A DNA stretch of 64,000 nt from Corynebacterium hylobatis (GTDB lineage Bacteria > Actinomycetota > Actinomycetes > Mycobacteriales > Mycobacteriaceae): positions 1 to 64,000 of the forward strand of contig NZ_RXHJ01000013.1 of the NCBI RefSeq assembly GCF_003955685.1, written 5' to 3'. Both the position numbers and the translations under genes were made by a program. Under the pieces are notes generated by a model that saw only the letters and a list, made by a program, of their open reading frames with translations, had not been told where the DNA came from and did not search any database. Shown here one piece after another: positions 8,126-18,007 of the stretch (within the stretch, counting starts at the first letter, position 1; the number at the start of each line of letters is the position of its first letter).

Positions 8126-8773
8126 GTGCCATCCATTGATCTCCGTTGTTATCTGGTCACCGGCGCCGGTTCCCGTGAGCATGTCGTCGATGTGGCGCGC
8201 GCGGCGGTGGCGGGTGGTTCCCGGATTGTGCAGGTGCGCAGCAAGCCGATCTCGGCACGCGATCTCTACGCGCTGACCGAGCAGGTCGCCCTCGCTGTGG
8301 GTGACCGGGCCCATGTGCTTGTCGACGACCGCGTCGACGTCGCCCTCGCCCTGCGCCACCGCGGCATCCCGGTCCACGGGGTGCATGTCGGCCAGGATGA
8401 TCTGGCTGTCCGCGATGTCCGCGCCCTGCTGGGGGCGGATGCCGTCATCGGTCTGACCACCGGCACCCGCGAACTGGTGGCGGCAGCCAACGAGCTGGCT
8501 GATGTCCTCGACTACGTCGGGGCCGGCCCCTTCCGACCCACCCCGACGAAGGACTCCGGCCGTGAACCTGTCGGGTTGGCCGGTTACCGGGAGCTGGTGG
8601 AACTGTCGAAGGTGCCGGTGGTGGCCATCGGGGACGTCACCGCCGATGACGCCGCTGAACTCGCCGGCACCGGTGTCGCCGGTCTGGCTGTGGTGCGCAG
8701 CCTCATGAGTGCCGCTGATCCGGCCGCCTACGCACAGCGCCTGATCCGCGATTTCGAGCAGGGTCGCCCATGA
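8126..8773 (+). CDS. thiE: Thiamine-phosphate synthase
   Basis: ThiE (215 aa) joins the pyrimidine (HMP-PP) and thiazole phosphate moieties into thiamine monophosphate. Typical TIM-barrel motifs are visible: VQVRSKP at about residue 35 binding the pyrophosphate, VDDRVDVALA, HVGQDDL, and YVGAGPFRPTPTK followed by VAIGDV. The GTG at 8126 follows a purine-rich Shine-Dalgarno within the riboswitch 3' end. It is the first gene of the five-gene thiE-O-S-G-F operon and overlaps thiO by 4 bp (ATGA). Confidence 0.93.
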   Translation: MPSIDLRCYLVTGAGSREHVVDVARAAVAGGSRIVQVRSKPISARDLYALTEQVALAVGDRAHVLVDDRVDVALALRHRGIPVHGVHVGQDDLAVRDVRALLGADAVIGLTTGTRELVAAANELADVLDYVGAGPFRPTPTKDSGREPVGLAGYRELVELSKVPVVAIGDVTADDAAELAGTGVAGLAVVRSLMSAADPAAYAQRLIRDFEQGRP

Positions 8774-9824
8774 GCACCCTCACCGTTGTCGGCGGTGGGC
8801 TGGTCGGCCTGGCCACCGCCTTCCGCCTGGCCGAACGCGGCCACGGCGTCACCCTCGTCGACCCCTCCCCCGCCTCCGGGGCGACGCACCACGCCGGTGG
8901 CATGCTCGCCCCGGTCGCGGAGGTCGTTTACCGGCAGGACGCGCTGTTCCCGCTCATGCTGCGTTCGGCGGAGCTGTATCCGGGGTTGATGGCGGACGTC
9001 GCAAAGCACACCGCGTTGCCCACCGGTTACCGCACCGAGGGCACCCTCGTCGTGGCCGCGGACCGCGCGGATGCCACACACCTGGCGGAACTCACGGACT
9101 ACCAGGCGGCCCACGGAATGAGCGCCGAACGCCTGCCGCTGCGCCGGGCACGGCAGCTGGAACCGGGGCTGAGTCCCCAGTTGGCCGGTGCCGTACACAT
9201 CCCGGGCGACCACCAGGTCAACCCACGGCTGTTCGCCGCCGCGCTCCTCGACGCCCTGGGCAACCTCGGCGTGGAGATCATCCGGGAGCAGGCCACCAGG
9301 CTGCCCGGGGGACAGACCATCCTGGCCAACGGCCTCGGCGCCACCGCGCTGTACCCCGGCCTGCAGCTGCGGCCCGTCTACGGCGACATCCTGCGCCTGG
9401 GTGTGCCGGAGTACCTCGATCCCCTGCTCAGCCGCGTGGTGCGGGGCTTCGTCGAGGACCGATCTGTCTACCTCATCCCGCGCACCGACGGTACCCTCGC
9501 GATCGGGGCCACCTCCCGCGAGGATGACCGCCCCACCCCGCAAGCCGGCGGGGTCCATGACCTGCTGCGCGACGCCATCCGGCTGGTCCCCGGCGTGGAG
9601 GAATGCGATTTCCTCGAGGCCACCACCGGCGCGCGCCCCGGCACCCCGGACGACCTGCCCTATCTGGGCCGGGTCTCCGCAGAACTCATCATCTCGACGG
9701 GGTATTTCCGCCACGGGATCCTGCTCACCGCGCTGGCCGCCGAGGCGACGCTCGCGCTGGTGGAGGGCCGCGATCCCGGCATTGATCTCTCCGCCTGTGA
9801 ACCGAACCGACACCAGGAGTTGCC

Positions 9825-9828
<4 letters not shown>
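8770..9828 (+). CDS. thiO: Glycine oxidase ThiO
   Basis: FAD-dependent amine oxidase of the DAO family (352 aa), which oxidises glycine to the iminoacetate (dehydroglycine) needed for thiazole formation. The N-terminal dinucleotide-binding site VVGGGLVGLATAFRLAERG, the SGATHHAGGMLAP segment and the C-terminal GYFRHGILLTALAA motif are all present. The ATG at 8770 overlaps thiE, and the 3' end overlaps thiS by 4 bp. Presence of ThiO rather than ThiH indicates the aerobic route. It may need no partner other than ThiS, ThiG and ThiF encoded next to it. Confidence 0.92.
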
Positions 9829-10807
<979 letters not shown>

Positions 10808-11881
10808 TTGACCGTGACCCTGCCTGATTCCGAGCTGCGCCGCACCGCCCGCCAGCTGGCCCTGCCCGGCTGGGGCATTGAGCAGCAGCAGCGCCTGTTC
10901 AACTCCCACGTCCTGGTCATCGGCGGCGGCGGCCTGGGCTGCCCCGCGATGCAGTCCCTGGCCTCCGCGGGTGTCGGCCACATCTCCATCATCGATGACG
11001 ACACCGTCGACATCACCAACATCCACCGCCAGATCCTCTTCGGTGCCGATGACGTCGGCCGACCCAAGGTGGAGGTCGCGGCCGAGCGCCTGCGCCAGCT
11101 GCAGCCGGACATCACCGTCACCACGCTGAACAAGCGCCTGACCGTGGACAATGCGGTGGAGATCCTCTCCGGGGTGGACCTGGTGCTCGACGGCTCGGAT
11201 TCCTTCACCACCAAATACCTGGTGGCCGATGCCGCCGAGATCACCGGCACGCCCCTGGTCTGGGGCACGGTGCTGCGCTTCCGCGGTGATGTCTGCCTGT
11301 GGACCGACGGTGTGGGCCTGCGTGACCTCTTCCCCGTCCAACCCACCGGCGACTCGATCCCCGACTGCGCCACCGCCGGGGTCCTCGGTGCCACCACCGC
11401 CACCATCGGGGCGATGATGGCCACCGAGGCGATCAAATTCCTCTCTGGGCTGCCCACGAAGCCTGGCCGCATGCTCAGCTATGACGCGCTGACCGCGACG
11501 ACCCGCAGCTTCACCGTCGTCGCCGATCCGCAGCGCCCGCGGGTGACCGCTCTGCAGCCCGACTACGCCGACGCCGTCTGCGCGGTGGGGCCGTCGCCGG
11601 AGGAGCTGCTTGACAGCGTCCGCGCCGGTCACGCCACCCTCCTGGACCTCCGCGAGCCGCATGAGTGGTTGCTCGACGACTCGCTGGCTGAGCTGGATCC
11701 GGTGCGACTGCCGCTCTCCGCGGTCTCCGGACCGGAGTCTGTCCGCGGGGCCCTCGGTGGGGCGCAGCGGGTCATCGTCCACTGTGCCTCCGGGGTGCGC
11801 AGCGCCGAGTTCTGCCGTACCTGGGCAGACCTGGGCTATGAGCTGGTGGACCTGCCCGGCGGCATCAACGCGTTGAACTGA
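10808..11881 (+). CDS. thiF: ThiF/MoeB-type E1-like adenylyltransferase with rhodanese domain
   Basis: 357-aa E1-like enzyme that adenylates ThiS (and possibly MoaD). The nucleotide loop GGGGLGCPAMQSLASAGVG lies near residues 39-57, DNTDI-like DDDTVDITNIHRQ follows, and the catalytic Cys is in PDCATAGVLG. A C-terminal rhodanese domain (about 265-357) has the active-site loop HCASGVRS. The usual zinc CxxC pairs are missing: GLRDLFP stands where CYRCLFP is normal, and no CxxC follows the later ADPQ segment. The TTG start follows directly on the thiG stop. It is the last thi gene, and the ATPase pair follows after 3 nt. Confidence 0.9.
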   Translation: MTVTLPDSELRRTARQLALPGWGIEQQQRLFNSHVLVIGGGGLGCPAMQSLASAGVGHISIIDDDTVDITNIHRQILFGADDVGRPKVEVAAERLRQLQPDITVTTLNKRLTVDNAVEILSGVDLVLDGSDSFTTKYLVADAAEITGTPLVWGTVLRFRGDVCLWTDGVGLRDLFPVQPTGDSIPDCATAGVLGATTATIGAMMATEAIKFLSGLPTKPGRMLSYDALTATTRSFTVVADPQRPRVTALQPDYADAVCAVGPSPEELLDSVRAGHATLLDLREPHEWLLDDSLAELDPVRLPLSAVSGPESVRGALGGAQRVIVHCASGVRSAEFCRTWADLGYELVDLPGGINALN

Positions 11882-11884
11882 GCC

Positions 11885-12613
11885 GTGTTCCTCACCGCCG
11901 CGCGTCTCGACGTCCCGCCGGAGCACGTGGCCCACTACCTCGCCGGGTTACCGGTGGTCACGGCCCTGGCCGGGGAGGGAATCGGGTTCACCGCCCCGGT
12001 CACCGTGCTCACCGGGGAGAACGGGGTGGGCAAGTCCACCCTCCTGGAGGCCCTGGCCGTAGGTATGGGGTTGAATCCGGAGGGTGGTTCCCGACACGCG
12101 CGTTTCGCCAGCCTCGACCAGTCGGTCTCACCGCTGCACCACTGGCTCACACTGAGCCGGCGTCGCAATCCCCGCGACGCCTTCTTCCTGCGCGGGGAGT
12201 CCTTCCTCAACCTCGCCGGTTATTACGCCGGCCTGGAACCCGCTCCCCGGGGCCCGCGCATGGATGACCTGCAGGCCATGAGCCACGGGCAGTCCCTCAT
12301 GGCCCTGTTCGAACGGCGTCTGCACGCCGAGGGCCTGTTCTTCCTCGACGAGCCGGAGGCCGGCCTGTCGGTCCTGCGCCAGCTGGAGCTCATGGGAAGA
12401 CTCTTCCACCTGGCGGCGGGTGGATCCCAGATCATCATGGCCACCCATTCCCCCGTTCTGCTGGCGGTGCCGGGAGCACAGATCCTCGAGATCAGTGCCA
12501 GGGGGATCCGGCCCCGTGGTTTCGAGGACACTGAGGCGGTGTGTGCCGCCCGGGAATTCATCACGGACCCGGAGGGGACGGCCGCCTTCCTCATTTCGGA
12601 GGAGGAGTCATGA
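11885..12613 (+). CDS. Stand-alone ABC/SMC-class predicted ATPase, first of a tandem pair
   Basis: 242-aa predicted ATPase of unknown function, resembling the COG3910 type. Walker A is GENGVGKST (about residues 42-50). The ABC-signature position reads MSHGQSLM, Walker B is LFFLDEPEAGLS, and the switch His is in ATHSPVLLA. No transmembrane segment, long coiled coil or Zn hook is present, so it is cytosolic and not a transporter NBD of the normal kind. The GTG start is 3 nt after thiF. The gene overlaps its paralog by 4 bp. Placement suggests co-transcription with the thi operon, but no link to thiamine is shown. Confidence 0.75.
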   Translation: MFLTAARLDVPPEHVAHYLAGLPVVTALAGEGIGFTAPVTVLTGENGVGKSTLLEALAVGMGLNPEGGSRHARFASLDQSVSPLHHWLTLSRRRNPRDAFFLRGESFLNLAGYYAGLEPAPRGPRMDDLQAMSHGQSLMALFERRLHAEGLFFLDEPEAGLSVLRQLELMGRLFHLAAGGSQIIMATHSPVLLAVPGAQILEISARGIRPRGFEDTEAVCAAREFITDPEGTAAFLISEEES

Positions 12614-13338
12614 CACCGTTCGTCCACGCCTACTTCCTCTACGATTATTCCGCTGCCTGGAAGACACCGCCGTGGGTCTTCGAGGTGCCGGCCTTCCGTG
12701 CGCTACGGGAACGCGGCCGGTTGCCCCTGGATCGGCCGGTCACGCTGATCACCGGGGAAAACGGCGTGGGTAAGTCCACCCTGCTGGAGGGCATCGCCGT
12801 CAGCTGCGGTTTCAACGACGCGGGCGGTCCCTTCGGCGCCGAGGTCGGCAGCCGGGTCAACCCGTTGCGCCACGTCGCCACCGTCCAGCGGGGCACCCGC
12901 ACGATGGACGGCTATTTCCTGCGGGCCGAGGCCCACTTCAACATCGCCACCGACTACGGCGGCAGCGCCCCGGGCGTGGTGGATCTGCACCGGATGTCGC
13001 ACGGTGAATCCGTGATGCAGGTGGTGCAGGAGGCCTTCCACGGCAACGGCCTCTACCTGCTCGACGAGCCGGAATCCGGGCTGTCGACGATCCGCCAGAT
13101 GGCTCTGCTCGGTGAGCTCCATGCAGTGGCGCAGGCCGGGGCGCAGTTGATCATCGCCACCCACTCCCCCGTCCTGCTCGCGATCCCCGGTGCCGAGGTC
13201 TGGGAATTCACCGCGGACGGGGAGCTGCTCCGGGGCCTGACCGTGCAGCAGACGACGGCCTTCCGGGCCCTGCGGGATTTCCTGGCGGATCCGGAAGGCA
13301 TCGCGGAGTTCATGGTGGGGGTGACGGAACCGGAGTAG
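12610..13338 (+). CDS. Stand-alone ABC/SMC-class predicted ATPase, second of a tandem pair
   Basis: 242-aa paralog of the preceding gene with the same layout: Walker A GENGVGKST (about 57-65), MSHGESVM at the signature position, Walker B LYLLDEPESGLS and ATHSPVLLA. The N-terminus differs (MTPFVHAYFLYDYSAAWKT, aromatic). ATG 12610 overlaps the upstream stop (ATGA), so the two are translated together and may form a heterodimer. The open frame reaches back to 12541, but that would overlap the first paralog. It probably arose by local duplication and divergence. Function unknown. Confidence 0.75.
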   Translation: MTPFVHAYFLYDYSAAWKTPPWVFEVPAFRALRERGRLPLDRPVTLITGENGVGKSTLLEGIAVSCGFNDAGGPFGAEVGSRVNPLRHVATVQRGTRTMDGYFLRAEAHFNIATDYGGSAPGVVDLHRMSHGESVMQVVQEAFHGNGLYLLDEPESGLSTIRQMALLGELHAVAQAGAQLIIATHSPVLLAIPGAEVWEFTADGELLRGLTVQQTTAFRALRDFLADPEGIAEFMVGVTEPE

Positions 13339-13340
13339 AA

Positions 13341-14099
13341 ATGGCGGGCATGCCATGCCTCTTCGACGCCCACCTCCACATCATCGACCCGGCCCGCCCG
13401 CTGGTGGAGAACAACGGCTACCTGCCGGAGCCCTTCACCACGCAGGACTACCTCGCCCGGGTCAAGGGCCTGAACGTTGCGGGTGGGGCCGTGGTCTCCG
13501 GCTCCTTCCAGGCATTCGACCAGGGTTATCTCCTCGATGCCCTGGCCCAGCTCGGGCCGAACTTCGTCGGCGTCACCCAGCTTCCGGTGCACACCCCCGA
13601 CGGGCGGATCCGGGAGCTTGCCGACGCCGGCGTGCGCGCCGTCCGCTTCAATCTCCGCCGCGGTGGCTCGGCGGGGATCGGGGACCTCGACCGTTTCGCC
13701 CGGCGCGTGCATGACCTGGTCGGCTGGCACACCGAGCTCTACGTCGACAGCCGGGAACTGGCGGAACTCGAACCGATGCTGAGCTCCCTGCCGGCGGTGA
13801 GCATCGACCACCTGGGACTGCACCCCGACGGTCTGCCCGCCCTGCTGCGTCTGGTGGAGGTGGGGGTGAAGGTCAAGGCCACCGGCTTCGGCCGCATCGA
13901 CCTCGAGCCGGTGGCGGCGATGCAGGCCATCATGGCGGTCGACCCGACCGCACTCATGGTGGGCACCGACCTGCCCTCCACCCGGGCGCGCCGCCCCTTC
14001 GACGACCACGACCTCGGCATCATCGCCGAGGCCGTGGGCCCCGATAACGTCGGGGCGGTCTTCTGGGGTAACGCGGAGTCGTTCTACCTCAGGGCCTGA
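13341..14099 (+). CDS. Amidohydrolase_2-type TIM-barrel metal hydrolase
   Basis: 252-aa protein of the amidohydrolase-2 family (2-pyrone-4,6-dicarboxylate lactonase-like, COG3618-like). The N-terminal metal motif is FDAHLHIIDP (HxH at about residues 10-12), SIDHLGLHPDG gives the middle His, and MVGTDLPSTR supplies the catalytic Asp. The C-terminal WGNAESFY replaces the usual GNAxRL box. Substrate unknown. It starts 2 nt past the second ATPase. Its stop overlaps the convergent wecB stop by 16 bp. It is the last gene of the plus-strand run that begins with the TPP riboswitch. Confidence 0.75.
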   Translation: MAGMPCLFDAHLHIIDPARPLVENNGYLPEPFTTQDYLARVKGLNVAGGAVVSGSFQAFDQGYLLDALAQLGPNFVGVTQLPVHTPDGRIRELADAGVRAVRFNLRRGGSAGIGDLDRFARRVHDLVGWHTELYVDSRELAELEPMLSSLPAVSIDHLGLHPDGLPALLRLVEVGVKVKATGFGRIDLEPVAAMQAIMAVDPTALMVGTDLPSTRARRPFDDHDLGIIAEAVGPDNVGAVFWGNAESFYLRA

Positions 14100-15259
14100 C
14101 CTGTGGGAACGGTCACCATGCCGAACTCCTCGATCCGCTCCCCCACGCCCAGCAGTTCAGCAATCGCCGCGACACACCGCTCGGCTGCCCGGCCGTCGCC
14201 GTATGGGTTCACGGCATTGGCCATGACGGCGTAGGCCGCAGGATCATCCAGGAGGTTCTGGACCTCATCGATGATGCGCCGGCGGTCCGTCCCGACCAGC
14301 TTCACGGTTCCGGCGGTCACCGCCTCCGGCCGCTCCGTGTTCTCCCGCATCACCAGAACCGGCTTGCCCAGCGAAGGAGCCTCCTCCTGGACGCCCCCCG
14401 AATCCGTGAGGACCAGCGTGGAACGGTTCATCAGGCTGGTGAACTGGTCGTAGGGCAGCGGGTCGGTGACGATGACGTTCTCCATCTTCTCCACCTCCGG
14501 CAGGACCGCCTCCCGCACCCTCGGGTTGAGGTGCAGCGGCAGCGCAAAAATCACGTCCGGGTACACCCGGGCGAGTTCCTGGATCGCCGAACCGATCTCC
14601 ACCATGGCATCGAGGTTCTCCCGGCGGTGGGTGGTGACCAGGACGAGGCGCCTGTCCGAGGCCACGGCTGAGACCAGCGCCGGGTCGTCGAAGTCCACCT
14701 TCCGCTTCACCACCGTCAGCAGAGCGTCGATGACGGTGTTGCCGGTGACCACGATGTCGGCGGGGTCGAAATTCTCCAGGGTCAGATTCTCCCGGGCTGC
14801 TTCGGTGGGAGCGAGATGCAGGGAGGCCACCTGGCTGATCACCCGGCGATTCGCCTCCTCCGGGAAAGGGGAGGCGATGTTGCCGGTGCGCAGCCCCGCC
14901 TCGATGTGGACGACCCGGGTACCCCGGTTGAAACCGGCCAACGCAGCTGCCATCGCCGTGGAGGTGTCACCCTGGGAGATGATGACGTCGGGCTGCTCCT
15001 TCTCGATGATCACATCCAGCCCCGCGAGGGCACGGGAAACCAGTTCGTTGAGAGCCTGGCCCTGTTTCATCAGGCCCAGGTTGTAGCGGGGGCTGATGCC
15101 GAAAATGCCGTTGACCTGCTTTAACATTTCTCGGTGTTGGCCGGTGGAGACGGGGACGGACTCAAAACGTGCATCATTCTGCAGGTGGGAAAGTATGGAG
15201 GCAACCTTGATCGCCTCGGGACGGGTGCCGTAGACGGTCATGATCTTGGGGAGAGACAT
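14084..15259 (-). CDS. wecB: UDP-N-acetylglucosamine 2-epimerase (non-hydrolysing)
   Basis: 391-aa WecB/MnaA epimerase that interconverts UDP-GlcNAc and UDP-ManNAc for surface glycans. Family motifs are complete: YGTRPEAIK at the N-terminus, SQGDTSTAMA, HIEAGLRTG, FPEEANRR, TTHRREN and LTDSGGVQEEAPSLGKPV with RENTERPEAV. ATG 15259 has GAAGG 7 nt upstream. The frame is open to 15421, but the extra 54 residues match no known WecB N-terminus. It follows the DUF2334 gene after 242 bp on the same strand and is the probable precursor-supply gene of the polysaccharide operon. Confidence 0.92.
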   Translation of the reverse strand: MSLPKIMTVYGTRPEAIKVASILSHLQNDARFESVPVSTGQHREMLKQVNGIFGISPRYNLGLMKQGQALNELVSRALAGLDVIIEKEQPDVIISQGDTSTAMAAALAGFNRGTRVVHIEAGLRTGNIASPFPEEANRRVISQVASLHLAPTEAARENLTLENFDPADIVVTGNTVIDALLTVVKRKVDFDDPALVSAVASDRRLVLVTTHRRENLDAMVEIGSAIQELARVYPDVIFALPLHLNPRVREAVLPEVEKMENVIVTDPLPYDQFTSLMNRSTLVLTDSGGVQEEAPSLGKPVLVMRENTERPEAVTAGTVKLVGTDRRRIIDEVQNLLDDPAAYAVMANAVNPYGDGRAAERCVAAIAELLGVGERIEEFGMVTVPTGQALR

Positions 15260-15501
15260 GGGAAACCTTCTCGTTGTGTGAGTGCGCACCTGACCGCCGG
15301 GAGGCAGCTGTGCGGCAGATGGAAAAGCCTTGGATGGGGCGCTCCGCGCTGGAGCCGGTCTCATCCGGCTGTCCCACCACAGGGGTGTGATGGTCCGTCC
15401 AGCGGGGAGTGCATTGTTCATGGACAGTCACCTCTTCGTTCCGCATGGGTTCAGGCTCTTTGTCATCACCTTGTCTTGAGGCAGAGGAAACATCGGGGCC
15501 C
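15260..15501 (-). other. 242-bp gap between DUF2334 gene and wecB
   Basis: No convincing gene. It is open in the wecB frame from ATG 15421, which is preceded by a GAGGTG Shine-Dalgarno-like sequence 8 nt away. A second frame is also open from an ATG (MRNEEVTVHEQ, about 15450) into wecB. Either could encode a leader peptide or be chance in GC-rich DNA. No U-run terminator was seen, so read-through from the upstream operon is plausible. Confidence 0.4.
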
Positions 15502-17295
15502 CTACAACTCAGTGGAGGGGACGAAGGTGTAGCCCAGATCGGTGATGCCGGTGACCAGCTCGTCCAGGTACTCCACGGGCAGATAGGGGTGGAAGAAGAA
15601 GCTGGCGGTGGATTCACGGACCACCAGGTTCCGCTTCGCGTTGTCCACCAGGAAGGCTGGGGGACGTGCCGGGTGGTTGTTCTGCATCTCCTCGGTGACG
15701 TTGCCGAGGTTCTCCGGCAGGATCGTCGTCCCGTACACGTCATGGACCCGGTAGGGGAAGATCTGCGTGACCGGCTGCGCATCATCATCAAAGTGGATGC
15801 CCGTGGTCAGACCCGGGAAGTACTGGACACGTTCGTAGCGGTAGTCGTAGCTGTCCCCGATCGCTTCGTAGGCGTTCGGGGAGGCGCCGTAGTGCGGCAC
15901 CTCAAACTGGTCGGGATCGCCCAGGCCTGCCTCGATCATGAGCTGTCTGCCCCGCTCGAGCCGGGTGGCATGGTCTTCGATGCTGTCACGGCTGACCGGT
16001 CCCGTCAGGCGGACCCAGGATGTCTGGCGGCAGTCCTCGAACTCAAAGGGCGGGAACTCAGTGGCGCTGCACTTCGCGCGGTAGAACTCGTAGTCGGCTC
16101 CACTGGTCGCGCCCTGGTAAGGGTTGTGGATCGTGCCGTACTGGTGGCTGGTTCCGTGCTGGATCAGGGTTCCGCCTCGTTCCTGCATGTACTTCAGGGC
16201 CTTGACAACATGGGGCCGGTCCAGGAGTGAGACGCCGTAGTGCCGGACAGGGTCGGTGTCGGGAACCTCGGAGGTGTGGAAGGGGACGACGGCTACCTGG
16301 AACGGGATGTCGCGTTCGTACAGGTGGTCGGCGACCCTGCGCAGCGCCCTCGGGTTGGCCTCCGGTCCAACGTCCTCGAACCGGACCGCCGCCTTCTGCG
16401 TGGGGGTGGTCTCCGGCGCCAGGAGATCATAGAAGAGGTCCGCGTACGCCAGGTGGTGGGAGTTCTCCTCGATGACATCCAGGGGGATGTCGATCACGTA
16501 GGTGATGTTCCCGGAACGGATGGCCCACGGGAAATCGGTTCCCTCCGCACCGCGGCATTCCTTGGGTTTGTCCCTGCTCCCGCAGAGCGCCTTTCCAAGG
16601 ACCTCGACCTTCGCGACGTCGGTGATGGCCGGCACGTAGATGAAGCCGGTGTCCGCGGACCGCTCGAGTTCCTGGTCCTTGTAGAGGATTTTGGTGATCT
16701 CGTCGGAGTTGTTGATCCTCGAGGAGCTGGGCAGCCAGCCGTAGCGGGCGCCGAATTCCTGTGCCTGGGGGGAACCCTCATATCCGCTGAGCAGATGGAT
16801 GTTGGCACCCACCCACATCACCTTCGTCCGTCCGTCGGTCATGTCGCGGATCAGGGGATCAGGCAGGTCCGCACCGAATCGTGCGCCCACGTACACCGCT
16901 GCGTCATAGTCGTGCATCTCACCGGGCTGGTATTCGACTGCATGGCGCATCGTGGCCTGGCCGAAGTGGGTGGCGAGGTTGGCGGTGCCGAGTCCGTGGA
17001 GGTCCGCTCTCGCACTTTCATTGTCGTAGAGGACGAGGGTCCGCTTGCCCCCTTCCTGTCCGAAGGTCGCCGGGAACAGAGACTTGGTGACGGGGGCATC
17101 CACATCCGGGTCATCGTGGTAGTCGTCGATGAACTCGTCGGTGACGACTGATTTCTCCCCGGCCATGATGGAGTCATCCGCGACGAAGAAGATCAGGTAC
17201 GCAGCCACCACCAGGCTGACGAGCAGCGAGGTGAATATGATCGCCAACGCAGAGCCGTTCCCCGGTTTCTTTTTCCTAGTTTTGATCGCATTCAC
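15502..17295 (-). CDS. DUF2334 membrane-anchored polysaccharide deacetylase-like protein
   Basis: 597-aa protein with one signal-anchor helix (about residues 16-39) after a basic N-terminus (KTRKKK), so the bulk is extracytoplasmic. The C-terminal half is a DUF2334 carbohydrate-esterase-like barrel: VRFEDVGPE (about 305-313, metal Asp), IPFQVAVVPFH, the LIQHGTSHQYG His pair (about 380-384), FEVPHYGASP, and FHPYLPVEYLDELV near the end. The N-terminal part (about 50-290) may be a glycan-binding or glutamine-amidotransferase-like domain. GTG 17295 is chosen because GGAG lies 10 nt upstream and the helix then starts properly; 64 upstream in-frame residues look non-coding. Role inferred: trimming acetyl groups from the polymer made by the neighbouring synthase. 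Confidence 0.8.
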   Translation of the reverse strand: MNAIKTRKKKPGNGSALAIIFTSLLVSLVVAAYLIFFVADDSIMAGEKSVVTDEFIDDYHDDPDVDAPVTKSLFPATFGQEGGKRTLVLYDNESARADLHGLGTANLATHFGQATMRHAVEYQPGEMHDYDAAVYVGARFGADLPDPLIRDMTDGRTKVMWVGANIHLLSGYEGSPQAQEFGARYGWLPSSSRINNSDEITKILYKDQELERSADTGFIYVPAITDVAKVEVLGKALCGSRDKPKECRGAEGTDFPWAIRSGNITYVIDIPLDVIEENSHHLAYADLFYDLLAPETTPTQKAAVRFEDVGPEANPRALRRVADHLYERDIPFQVAVVPFHTSEVPDTDPVRHYGVSLLDRPHVVKALKYMQERGGTLIQHGTSHQYGTIHNPYQGATSGADYEFYRAKCSATEFPPFEFEDCRQTSWVRLTGPVSRDSIEDHATRLERGRQLMIEAGLGDPDQFEVPHYGASPNAYEAIGDSYDYRYERVQYFPGLTTGIHFDDDAQPVTQIFPYRVHDVYGTTILPENLGNVTEEMQNNHPARPPAFLVDNAKRNLVVRESTASFFFHPYLPVEYLDELVTGITDLGYTFVPSTEL

Positions 17296-17359
17296 CTTGG
17301 CCACACTCCAGAATTTCAGGCATTGAAAGTTGAAGAACTGTTTTCCAGTTGTCTGTCTG

Positions 17360-18007
17360 TCAGTCCGCCGACTGTGCGGACTCAATCTCCAGGTCACTGA
17401 ATCGGACCTTCGCATCCTCGGTGTAGAGGCCGATGGAACCCCGGTGGTAGGGGGTCTCGGTATCGGTGAACTCACCGAGTTGCACACCGTCGGCGAAGAC
17501 GGTGATGGTGTTGCCCACCTGGACTATCCGGGCGCGGTAGTCCTGGTTGACGGGAAATCTCGGTTCATGCCCCGACATGAGGAACCTCTGGTTTCCCCGG
17601 TAGTCGGGGTCCTGTTTCGACAGTTCCCATCCGTTGGGTTTAAGGGCGAGGGCGTAGAAGTGCTCGTCGTCCTGGTAGTCCCAGAGGACCCACCCGACCT
17701 CCCACGTGTTCGGCTCGCCCTGCCGGACCTGTTCCTCTGTACGGACCGTCACCGAGAAGTCGATGTCGCCCTCGAATTCCTCATCCGTCACCACCAGGCA
17801 TGCGTGGGTTGTGTCCTCATCGGTGGCGGAGGTCGGATACATGAGCACCTCCCGGTCATCACCGGTGACCATGCCGTAGCCGTGGTAGGCGAGCCGCCAT
17901 TTCCCGTAGCGATGCCCCTCCTGCCAGCCACCGTCGCCGCAGGCGGTGAGCGTGCCCAGCAGGGCACCGGAGGCGGTCATCACGAGCAGTTTCTCCTTCC
18001 AGCTCAT
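17360..18007 (-). CDS. Lipoprotein with LamG/GH16-like (DUF1080-type) domain
   Basis: 215-aa lipoprotein. The signal peptide MSWKEKLLVMTASGALLGTL ends in a lipobox with Cys at residue 23 (TAC). The rest resembles the beta-sandwich of 3-keto-disaccharide hydrolase/DUF1080 and laminin-G proteins: FSVTVRTEEQ, VGWVLWDYQDDEHFYALALKPNGWEL, YRARIVQVGNTITVFADGV and HRGSIGLYTEDAKVRFSDLEI. It could bind or process the polysaccharide at the outer face of the membrane. ATG 18007 overlaps the glycosyltransferase stop (ATGA). The 64-bp gap to the DUF2334 start holds no terminator. Confidence 0.75.
   Translation of the reverse strand: MSWKEKLLVMTASGALLGTLTACGDGGWQEGHRYGKWRLAYHGYGMVTGDDREVLMYPTSATDEDTTHACLVVTDEEFEGDIDFSVTVRTEEQVRQGEPNTWEVGWVLWDYQDDEHFYALALKPNGWELSKQDPDYRGNQRFLMSGHEPRFPVNQDYRARIVQVGNTITVFADGVQLGEFTDTETPYHRGSIGLYTEDAKVRFSDLEIESAQSAD

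Noticed and set aside
11885..13338. The tandem ATPases as ABC transporter subunits for thiamine uptake
   Set aside because: No LSGGQ signature, no membrane partner gene nearby and a fold pattern closer to SMC/RecF-type ATPases.
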